Shown: positions 1-4,359 of the stretch, piece by piece
Layout of the letters: every line of letters starts with the position of its first letter
Numbering within the stretch: the stretch's first letter is position 1
Source: Candidatus Bathyarchaeota archaeon
Lineage (GTDB): Archaea; Thermoproteota; Bathyarchaeia; 40CM-2-53-6
DNA: 6,606 bases
Assembly: GCA_005888675.1 (NCBI GenBank)
Contig: VBBA01000004.1
Coordinates: forward strand, 1-6,606
Reading direction: 5' to 3'
The notes under the pieces: generated by a model
Told to the model about the DNA's origin: nothing
The model's input: only the letters and a program-made list of their open reading frames with translations
Databases searched by the model: none
Program-made: the position numbers and the translations under genes

Positions 1-445
1 CAAGCTTGACCGGCACAGCTATCTCGTTCAAAGTCTTTACGGCATAGTCGGCGGCTTTTCTATAGCCTGCGGTTATAATAGTTGGATGGAGCCCTTGGTC
101 CAGAAGACCCTCTGCTTTCTTCAATAACTCCCCGGCCAAGACGACCGCGGTGGTCGTTCCATCTCCCACTTCATCATCCTGCGTCTTTGCAATCTCGACA
201 AGCATCTTTGCTGCCGGATGCTGTACGTCAATCTCATCGAGGACGGTCGCACCGTCACTTGTGACAGTCACATCTCCCAAGCTATCGACAAGCATTTTGT
301 CCATCCCTCTTGGGCCAAGAGTCGTGCGGATAACTTCACATACAATTCTTGCGGCGCTGATGTTGGACCTCTGCGCGTCCTTACCTCTGCTTCGGCCGGA
401 TCCCTCTTTCAATATGAGAACTTGTTGACCTGCTAAATATGCCAA
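1..445 (-). CDS. Thermosome subunit (group II chaperonin), N-terminal part
   Basis: ATP-dependent archaeal chaperonin subunit of the cytosolic double-ring folding machine (TCP-1/Hsp60 superfamily). I translated the minus strand by eye: 148 residues are visible and the reading frame runs off the left edge, so this is about the first quarter to third of a usual 540-560 residue subunit. Seen motifs are TTLGPRGMDKML (about residues 41-52), VTSDGAT (61-67) and the ATP-site signature DEVGDGTTT (91-99); the family's catalytic Asp in the second half lies outside. The start is chosen as TTG at 445, giving MAYLAGQQVLILKEG, the length expected before the conserved LKEG; AAGGGAG at 457-463 sits 11 nt upstream and a TATA element at 489-496 lies upstream of that. 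No ATG is available at the right place. It lies downstream of the histone gene on the same strand but appears to have its own promoter. Confidence 0.95.
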   Translation of the reverse strand, partial: MAYLAGQQVLILKEGSGRSRGKDAQRSNISAARIVCEVIRTTLGPRGMDKMLVDSLGDVTVTSDGATVLDEIDVQHPAAKMLVEIAKTQDDEVGDGTTTAVVLAGELLKKAEGLLDQGLHPTIITAGYRKAADYAVKTLNEIAVPVKL

Positions 446-456
446 ACTCGAATTAT

Positions 457-463
457 CTCCCTT
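457..463 (-). promoter_or_regulatory. Ribosome binding site of the thermosome gene
   Basis: On the minus strand this reads AAGGGAG, 11 nt before TTG 445. It supports the TTG as the start, since no ATG/GTG lies nearby in frame. Confidence 0.5.
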
Positions 464-488
464 GTCCGTCCCCCGATCTAGAACTATG

Positions 489-496
489 TTTTAAAG
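489..496 (-). promoter_or_regulatory. TATA box of the thermosome gene
   Basis: The minus strand reads CTTTAAAA, preceded by purine-rich GAAAAGAGG, which could act as a BRE. Archaeal TATA-to-start spacing would place transcription start near 466-468, leaving a leader of about 22 nt that just holds the AAGGGAG ribosome binding site. The element sits between the histone stop and the thermosome start, so the chaperonin is probably transcribed separately from the histone gene. Confidence 0.6.
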
Positions 497-534
497 CCTC
501 TTTTCAGCAATGAAAATCTGACGGATGCGTAAAC

Positions 535-771
535 CTACAATTGGTGACGTTTCGCAGCCAGACGGATATCCTCTGCCCGAACAGTAGTGCGACCAGCATG
601 CTTCGCCATCTCGATGGATTCCTTTCCGATAATAACCGCAAGCTCTTCGATCACTTTACGAAGCTCTTTGGCAGCATCGCCCCCGACGCGTCCGGCACCA
701 CCCTTGCGAATCAGTCGACGCACAGCTGCCGATGATATTTCTCCTCCTTTTACCAAACGCGAACAGTTCAA
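535..771 (-). CDS. Archaeal histone (HMf-like)
   Basis: DNA-wrapping histone-fold protein of archaeal chromatin; it works as a dimer that can stack into longer filaments. The frame encodes up to 78 residues. The fold is visible in order: RRLIRKGGAGRV (helix 1 and the loop L1 Arg-Val), a long central helix rich in Glu/Ala/Ile, then KHAGRTTVRAEDIRLAA, matching the HMfB-type loop L2 and helix 3 (RKTIKAEDIELA). RTT replaces the common RKT. The start is uncertain. TTG 771 gives 78 residues, about 10 more than usual, and lies where transcription is predicted to begin, so it could be leaderless. A strong AAAGGAGGAG at 741-750 lies inside that extension and would suit a start further in, but the only in-frame candidates are ATA 738 and GTG 723. 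It is divergent from S17e. Product identity is secure; the N-terminus is not. Confidence 0.92.
   Translation of the reverse strand: MNCSRLVKGGEISSAAVRRLIRKGGAGRVGGDAAKELRKVIEELAVIIGKESIEMAKHAGRTTVRAEDIRLAAKRHQL
741..750 (-). promoter_or_regulatory. Strong Shine-Dalgarno sequence inside the annotated histone 5' end
   Basis: The minus strand reads AAAGGAGGAG, the best Shine-Dalgarno match in the window. It lies about 20 nt downstream of the predicted transcription start, inside the frame opened by TTG 771. It argues that the real histone start is downstream of 741, although no ordinary start codon sits at ideal distance (ATA at 738, GTG at 723). Confidence 0.4.
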
Positions 772-787
772 CGCTTCGCAAAACCAA

Positions 788-799
788 GATATTTAAACC
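788..799. promoter_or_regulatory. Shared, nearly symmetric TATA element between histone and S17e
   Basis: The sequence GATATTTAAACC contains the palindrome TTTAAA at 792-797 and is the only good TATA-like element in the 70-nt divergent gap. Measured from its centre, archaeal spacing of about 25 nt places the minus-strand start near 768-770 (histone) and the plus-strand start near 820 (S17e, 20-nt leader). Both fit. Whether one TBP site fires in both directions is an inference. Confidence 0.55.
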
Positions 800-841
800 T
801 CAGCGGACGGTCAGACCAGTCCAAGCTTAGAGAGTGTGTGT

Positions 842-1084
842 TTGGGGAAAGTTCGGATAGCTGCAGTCAAAAAAGTAGCCAGGGATATGGTTGCTCGCTA
901 TCCGGAAAAATTCAACAAAGATTTTGAAGCTAACAAGAAGGCCCTTGTGCTACTAGTCGAAGCGCGGACAAAAAGAATGCGGAATAGAGTGATCGGGTAC
1001 ATTACCCGGCTAAAGATCACTGAAGAAACCCGAGCCTCCGCCCCTGAGGGCGGAATGCAAATGGAAGCCGAGCAAGAAGCCTAA
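842..1084 (+). CDS. rps17e: 30S ribosomal protein S17e
   Basis: Small-subunit ribosomal protein shared by archaea and eukaryotes. The start is set at TTG 842 because it gives MGKVR, the canonical beginning of archaeal S17e; GTG 836 would add two residues (Met-Cys) not typical of the family. The core reads VKKVARDMVARYPEKF then DFEANKK, and KRMRNRVIGYITRL closes the conserved domain at about residue 57. After this comes an acidic tail of about 23 residues (ETRASAPEGG...EAEQEA), giving 80 residues, somewhat longer than the 60-70 of many archaeal homologues. It is transcribed divergently from the histone, and a T-run terminator follows the stop. No strong ribosome binding site is visible, consistent with a short leader. 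Confidence 0.93.
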   Translation: MGKVRIAAVKKVARDMVARYPEKFNKDFEANKKALVLLVEARTKRMRNRVIGYITRLKITEETRASAPEGGMQMEAEQEA

Positions 1085-1101
1085 AACTTCCCTGACAGCG
1101 T

Positions 1102-1115
1102 CGTATTTTTTTCTT
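1102..1115 (+). terminator. Poly-T terminator after S17e
   Basis: A run of seven T (1106-1112) followed by CTT lies about 20 nt after the S17e stop. Archaeal RNA polymerase terminates on such coding-strand T-tracts without needing a hairpin. It separates S17e from the serK-moaD unit. Confidence 0.6.
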
Positions 1116-1131
1116 ACCAAAAGTACAAGAC

Positions 1132-1139
1132 ATCTTAAG
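1132..1139 (+). promoter_or_regulatory. Weak TATA-like element for the serK-moaD unit
   Basis: ATCTTAAG lies just after the S17e terminator. A start of transcription about 25 nt on, near 1161, would leave a 23-nt leader containing GAAGGA (1166-1171), 12 nt before TTG 1184. The match to a TATA consensus is poor, which would fit a regulated promoter. Confidence 0.35.
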
Positions 1140-1142
1140 CCT

Positions 1143-1166
1143 CTAGGCACTAGACCCTAGTCCTAG
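1143..1166 (+). repeat. Cluster of four CTAG motifs, possible operator
   Basis: CTAG occurs at 1143, 1150, 1157 and 1163; the first three are spaced exactly 7 bp. The inner part forms the perfect inverted repeat ACTAG-ACC-CTAGT (1149-1161). The cluster lies between the putative TATA element and the ribosome binding site of serK, where a repressor would act. No regulator is identified. Confidence 0.35.
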
Positions 1167-1183
1167 AAGGACATTACACACTC

Positions 1184-2044
1184 TTGGAATTGCATCCAGA
1201 GCGGTCAGGCTTTCAGATCAAAGACGCGAAGATCCCGATTATCATAGGCATTAAGCGCCTAGAGTCATTGAAGCCGCATGAAGAGGTATTGGAGGACGAA
1301 CTCTTGTCATTGTCTCGGTCAATCCGCCAGGACAAAGTCCTCAGGCATCCACTCCTCGCTGATGCGAGGACAGGCGTCGTACTGGATGGAAACCACAGAT
1401 TGGTAGCTCTGAGACGAATGAACTGCCGCCTTGCCCCGGTTGCACTTGTTGACTACAACAATCCTGGGATAAGGGTCGAGCGTTGGTATCGATTAATTAT
1501 ATCAGGGAAGCTGGATGATTTATGGCCGGGCCTTCAAAATCTTGGGCTGAGCATGAAAAATGAGGAAAGGGCAGCTGCAAGAGAGCTGCTGGACCGGAGA
1601 AGAGTGGCGGCCGTAATTGAGGATCAGGATCGATCAATAGTCTTCGAGTCACCACGGCCAGAAGATACTTTAGACTCTTTCAGGACCTCCTTCCGGGTCG
1701 AGAAATTCCTCCGTGAAAAAGGCTTGAGTGTCTCTTACGTCGACAAGAAACCGGAGATCATTCCAGAAGCAACTCTCGTTCTCTCGACAGTCAAACTTGC
1801 GAAAGACGAGGTTGTTGATGTTGCATCTTCTGGTCGACTGTATCCACCGAAAACGACCAGGCACCTAATTCCATCTCGACCTCTAGGAACACGAGTGCCA
1901 GTAGAGTGGCTGACACTTGACAAGCCCGAGATTGCGCAAGCGAAGCTAATGGACCATCTCAGCAGTATGAAGCTTAGACGGATCGAGGAAGGCTCAATTG
2001 TTGGAAGCCGAAAATACGAAGAAGAGGTCTTTCTTTTCGAGTGA
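1184..2044 (+). CDS. serK: SerK-like free L-serine kinase (ParB/sulfiredoxin-type fold)
   Basis: Probable ADP-dependent kinase converting free L-serine to O-phospho-L-serine, first described in Thermococcus; the product feeds cysteine synthesis. The frame encodes 286 residues. The N-terminal ParB-like domain shows LKPHEEV (about 29-35; the Glu pair falls where the SerK catalytic Glu is expected), RHPLLAD (54-60) and the DGNHR signature (68-72) of the nucleotide-binding loop. Further on, YPPKTTRH (220-227) matches the conserved basic segment of the family. TTG 1184 is preceded by GAAGGA at 1166-1171; another TTG at 1190 is possible. It is the first gene of a two-gene unit, and its last 47 nt overlap the longest possible start of the sulfur-carrier gene. 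The alternative is a generic ParB-domain protein, but there is no DNA-binding helix-turn-helix region and no parA neighbour. Confidence 0.8.
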   Translation: MELHPERSGFQIKDAKIPIIIGIKRLESLKPHEEVLEDELLSLSRSIRQDKVLRHPLLADARTGVVLDGNHRLVALRRMNCRLAPVALVDYNNPGIRVERWYRLIISGKLDDLWPGLQNLGLSMKNEERAAARELLDRRRVAAVIEDQDRSIVFESPRPEDTLDSFRTSFRVEKFLREKGLSVSYVDKKPEIIPEATLVLSTVKLAKDEVVDVASSGRLYPPKTTRHLIPSRPLGTRVPVEWLTLDKPEIAQAKLMDHLSSMKLRRIEEGSIVGSRKYEEEVFLFE

Positions 2045-2363
2045 GCCAGTAAGTTTGCTCAAGGATTCCCCCCTATTTGTTCAAGTCAGGCTGATTGGAG
2101 TCCTCGCGTCTGCAGCGGGGAAACGGGAGATCAACCTAGAGGTTCCGGGCTCAGAGACAGTCGCCGGCTTCGTTTCCAGGTTGCTAGAGACTGTCGGAAA
2201 CCGTCAGTTCAGAGACTTCCTGGTCGACTCTGGAACAGGAGATCCCCGGCCGAATGTCATAATTCTCCTCGATGAACAAGACTGCAACTTGTTTGGGGGA
2301 TTGAAGGCTTTTGTTCAGCCCAAGACCACGGTTACGATTATTCCCGTGGCACACGGCGGATAA
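1998..2363 (+). CDS. MoaD/ThiS/CysO-like sulfur-carrier protein with C-terminal Gly-Gly
   Basis: Small ubiquitin-fold carrier (MoaD, ThiS, SAMP, CysO family) whose C-terminal glycine is adenylated and converted to a thiocarboxylate to donate sulfur. Seen: FVQVRLIGVLASAAGKREINL (first beta-hairpin), a helix around VAGFVSRLLETV, a central PNVIILLDEQ strand, GGLKAFV, and a closing TVTIIPVAHGG with Gly-Gly exactly at the terminus, so no processing is needed. The order of the last elements resembles mycobacterial CysO (GGL then ILPAVAGG). TTG 1998 has GAGGAAGG 5 nt upstream and gives 121 residues; TTG 2055 gives 102, closer to family length and free of overlap with serK. Overlap in either form implies co-translation with serK. 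It could alternatively serve molybdopterin synthesis, tRNA thiolation or protein tagging; no moaE or thiG is nearby. Confidence 0.85.
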   Translation: MLEAENTKKRSFFSSEPVSLLKDSPLFVQVRLIGVLASAAGKREINLEVPGSETVAGFVSRLLETVGNRQFRDFLVDSGTGDPRPNVIILLDEQDCNLFGGLKAFVQPKTTVTIIPVAHGG

Positions 2364-2370
2364 GAAAATG
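2362..2370 (-). terminator. Possible T-rich terminator for L38e
   Basis: The minus strand reads CATTTTCTT 15 nt after the L38e stop, in the 21-nt gap to the convergent sulfur-carrier gene. The tract is short, so confidence is low. Confidence 0.25.
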
Positions 2371-2384
2371 TTCGAAGCCCACTG

Positions 2385-2579
2385 CTAGACTTCGACGATT
2401 TCACATTTCAATCGGCGAATAATATCATCAGCCCTCTCGACCTTGACCTTGTACGTGTACAACTGTCTAGGCGTTCTGAGCTTGAGCTTCACGATGTCCT
2501 TCTGCCGTTTCACTCTGCATTCGGAAGCCGTTTCTGATAGGGTGATGAATTTGTCTGTGTTAGAGATTTCTGCAGGCAT
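2385..2579 (-). CDS. rpl38e: Large-subunit ribosomal protein L38e
   Basis: Eukaryote-like 60S-type ribosomal protein found in only part of the archaea. From ATG 2579 it encodes 64 residues. The conserved centre KDIVKLKLRTPRQLYTYKV (about 27-45) aligns with the eukaryotic L38 stretch KDNVKFKVRCSRYLYTLVI, and the end (ADDIIRRLKCEIVEV) matches the family's closing helix and strand. The frame extends to ATG 2624, but a TATA element (2614-2621) lies inside that extension, which rules it out and implies a leader of only about 12-14 nt with no Shine-Dalgarno sequence. It is convergent with the sulfur-carrier gene; the stops are 21 nt apart. The gene is separate from any large ribosomal operon, as is usual for L38e. 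Confidence 0.88.
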   Translation of the reverse strand: MPAEISNTDKFITLSETASECRVKRQKDIVKLKLRTPRQLYTYKVKVERADDIIRRLKCEIVEV

Positions 2580-2613
2580 TGGTCTGTCAGGACAGCGTGC
2601 CGGGTTGATCGTG

Positions 2614-2621
2614 CTATAAAA
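2614..2621 (-). promoter_or_regulatory. TATA box of L38e
   Basis: The minus strand reads TTTTATAG, 13 nt after the stop of the upstream gene and about 35 nt before ATG 2579. The spacing predicts an almost leaderless transcript. Confidence 0.55.
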
Positions 2622-2633
2622 CATTCCTCTGGA

Positions 2634-3212
2634 CTAACGGAATCTATGATTCTGCCCGCGTATCATCTCGAGACCCTGACCAACATGGCTCTCGCCGAAG
2701 AAGGACTTTAGGAATCTGTCGTTTTCCTCATCTCCTTCTGCGTGAGGCAGCTTTTCCACTGCTTCCTTCAGATTCCGGAACAAGTCTTCGTAATACTGAT
2801 TTCTATGCCGCTTTGTATCGTGCAACTGCCAACGTATCTCTGAAAATACCGTTTGATCGTCTCCATTATCTTCGTCGAGCATCCCGATCTGAGTAGATAA
2901 TTGGAAAGGTTCTACTCGTCCTTGAAGTATGAAATACAATTCAACTACTGCTCTTGTGGCGTGGGAGAATGCTATGTAGCCTTCGATATGTCGCTGGTGT
3001 CGGCGACGCTGGTTTGACGCGTGTCCCCCGCTACAGGATGAATACGTCGTGTAGCCCTTTCGATTCAAGAGTTGTATTATGTCTCGAAGCATAGGGTCTA
3101 CTCGTTTCAGGTTTCGGTCTTTCGAAATGTTCTTCCAGTTCGACTTGTCCAGCCAGCCATACGCCTCTGAATGGGCTCTGGGAAGGAACCTCGGGGGCAA
3201 TTTTCCTTTCAA
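2634..3212 (-). CDS. Unrecognised protein with a Cys-Ser-Gly-Gly-His motif
   Basis: A 192-residue, apparently soluble protein that I do not recognise with confidence. The N-terminal 40 residues are basic with Trp/Tyr/Lys. A helix (about 41-52, MLRDIIQLLNRKG) leads into YTTYSSCSGGHAS (54-66), then a basic Arg/His-rich stretch (69-75) and EGYIAF (77-82), the strand-turn-strand pattern of small proteins in which Cys and His face a binding site. The pattern loosely recalls the TYW3-type SSCSGR motif of wybutosine-synthesis methyltransferases, but the rest does not look like TYW3. The C-terminal half is helical and charged, with an acidic insert (113-119). TTG 3212 is the first possible start: the preceding codons in frame are TAG ATA. 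A TATA element 27 nt upstream suggests leaderless translation; TTG 3200 is an alternative. L38e follows 54 nt downstream with its own promoter. Confidence 0.75.
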   Translation of the reverse strand: MKGKLPPRFLPRAHSEAYGWLDKSNWKNISKDRNLKRVDPMLRDIIQLLNRKGYTTYSSCSGGHASNQRRRHQRHIEGYIAFSHATRAVVELYFILQGRVEPFQLSTQIGMLDEDNGDDQTVFSEIRWQLHDTKRHRNQYYEDLFRNLKEAVEKLPHAEGDEENDRFLKSFFGESHVGQGLEMIRGQNHRFR

Positions 3213-3234
3213 TATCTACATGGTCTGAGGATTG

Positions 3235-3241
3235 CATAAAC
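3235..3241 (-). promoter_or_regulatory. TATA-like element of the Cys-Ser-Gly-Gly-His protein gene
   Basis: The minus strand reads GTTTATG, centred about 26 nt upstream of TTG 3212. This spacing would start the transcript at or next to the start codon. Confidence 0.4.
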
Positions 3242-3409
3242 ACTCTGCTCATGAAAGCACATCTCCAGATGGTCGCACGACCGGAATGCGGACCGAGATC
3301 CTCTTGGTCACAGTTCAGCGGAATATAACCGAGTTCCTAGGAGAATCGAGTCCTACTCCTTATCGCCTCTGGACGCATGAGGTGAAACAGGGCGAAAAGG
3401 CAAGCAATC

Positions 3410-3511
3410 ATGAGCATCGGGTTCTTCGGGTTGCATCTCGCCGTTTGGGGAGTCTCGATGTTCTCAGGGGGATTAGTGGGCTGGGCAATCGGAAGGGTGA
3501 TATTCGGATAA
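3410..3511 (+). CDS. Possible 33-residue glycine-rich membrane miniprotein
   Basis: A short frame from ATG 3410 to TAA 3509-3511. It encodes a very hydrophobic, Gly/Trp/Phe-rich peptide with a segment SGGLVGWAIGRVIFG containing GxxxG-like spacings typical of packed membrane helices. AAGG lies 9 nt upstream and a TATA element at 3322-3329. Against it: no homologue is recognised, the leader would be long (about 60 nt), and a frame of this length is common by chance. It is reported as a candidate only. Confidence 0.18.
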   Translation: MSIGFFGLHLAVWGVSMFSGGLVGWAIGRVIFG

Positions 3512-3642
3512 CACGAGTCATCCTCGCCTTGTGCACTGAACCTAGATGGGTGAGGCGCGTTTCCGTATCGTCGACCTTTCGACGAATTAAGAGCCTAATA
3601 GATCGGGCTACCGCGATAGTCGCCGGAGTCATCGGGTCGGGC

Positions 3643-4359
3643 ATGCCGAAAGTTCTCTTCTTCGATCTCGGCGAGACCCTTGTCACCCAAAATATTGAGG
3701 ACAACTTGGTCACGCAAAGGGCGCTAGAACGAATCTCAAGGGAACTGCCAGTTGCAACGGCTCCGGCAGAGTTGTATCGTCTGTATCGGAAAGGATACGG
3801 TCGTAATCAACCGGTAAGATCCTCTCATAATGTGGAAATTCCAATTTCCGCTTGGATGCGGGAGCTCTTACGGTTCGCCCTCCATCGAGAGCCAACAACA
3901 GATATTGTGGAAAGAGCGGTTAGAATTGTTGTGGAGAGTCGAGCTGCTAATGCAGCGGAATATCCGGATGCTCACGAAGCCTTGGAAGAATTACACGAAA
4001 AATATCGAATCGGTGTTATATCTAATGTCTCCTCACATGATGTTGCTGTAGAAATACTCCGCAAAGTCAAATTCGATCACTACGTTGACGATCTTATCAC
4101 TTCTGCACTTACAGGGATACGGAAGCCGGATCCTGGGATCTTCCTCTATGCGTTGTCCCGAATGAAAGTGACACCCGCACAAGCTGTCCATGTTGGGGAT
4201 CACCCCCGTAACGATGTTGAAGGCGCTAATTTGATTGGACTGACGACAGTCTTGATTGAGAGGAAAAGATCCGAGGCATCGACCAATGGAGTTCGTCCCT
4301 CGATCAAACTCCACAGCCTTGCTAATCTTCCGCGTCTGGTCCCGAAGATGTTTGCCTAG
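3643..4359 (+). CDS. HAD-family hydrolase (subfamily I phosphatase-like)
   Basis: A 238-residue haloacid-dehalogenase-superfamily enzyme, probably a cytosolic phosphatase of a small metabolite; the substrate cannot be told. All four motifs are visible: I, FFDLGETLV with nucleophile Asp8; II, VISNVSS with Ser127; III, RKPDPGIF with Lys161; IV, VGDHPRNDVEGA with Asp186 and Asp191. Motif I is of the DxG type: the usual second Asp (acid/base) is Gly10, a variant also known in YihX-like members. A helical cap of about 100 residues between motifs I and II indicates cap class C1. ATG 3643 is chosen because it starts exactly at the first core strand (MPKVLFFD); the open frame upstream to 3232 is not domain-like. 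Its TAG stop overlaps the TAG of the convergent protease gene within one CTAG. Confidence 0.88.
   Translation: MPKVLFFDLGETLVTQNIEDNLVTQRALERISRELPVATAPAELYRLYRKGYGRNQPVRSSHNVEIPISAWMRELLRFALHREPTTDIVERAVRIVVESRAANAAEYPDAHEALEELHEKYRIGVISNVSSHDVAVEILRKVKFDHYVDDLITSALTGIRKPDPGIFLYALSRMKVTPAQAVHVGDHPRNDVEGANLIGLTTVLIERKRSEASTNGVRPSIKLHSLANLPRLVPKMFA

Larger units (their letters stand above)
3213..3642. other. Intergenic region between divergent genes, no convincing gene
   Basis: This 430-nt stretch separates two divergent genes. The HAD frame stays open back to TTG 3232, but the extra 137 residues show no domain, are rich in Arg/Ser and precede a perfect HAD start, so I treat them as non-coding. 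A good plus-strand TATA element, AATATAAC, lies at 3322-3329, next to the palindrome TCCTAGGA (3335-3342). A 33-codon hydrophobic reading frame lies at 3410-3511 (listed separately). Weak AT-rich motifs at 3585-3600 may be the HAD promoter. No tRNA or box C/D RNA was found by eye. An unannotated small RNA starting near 3350 is possible. Confidence 0.5.

Noticed and set aside
150..428. Plus-strand frame rich in Ser/Leu opposite the thermosome
   Set aside because: It is the antisense shadow of a perfectly conserved chaperonin sequence.
1184..2044. ParB chromosome-partition protein
   Set aside because: It has the ParB-like fold and DGNHR, but no helix-turn-helix domain and no parA; PPKTTRH and the sulfur-carrier neighbour favour SerK.
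2371..2396. Inverted repeat TCGAAG...CTTCGA between convergent stops, as a bidirectional terminator
   Set aside because: A 6-bp stem with a 12-nt loop and no T-tract on the plus strand is too weak to support.
2580..2624. L38e start at ATG 2624 (79 residues)
   Set aside because: The TATA element at 2614-2621 lies inside the extension, and the family length of about 64-70 residues fits ATG 2579.
3232..3642. 137-residue N-terminal extension of the HAD frame back to TTG 3232
   Set aside because: No domain or regular hydrophobic pattern is visible, and ATG 3643 opens exactly at the conserved first HAD strand. The openness is probably chance plus base composition.
3408..3713. 101-residue minus-strand frame rich in Arg/Thr
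   Set aside because: It overlaps the HAD start and the gap in antisense, with no motif and an irregular composition; a shadow frame.
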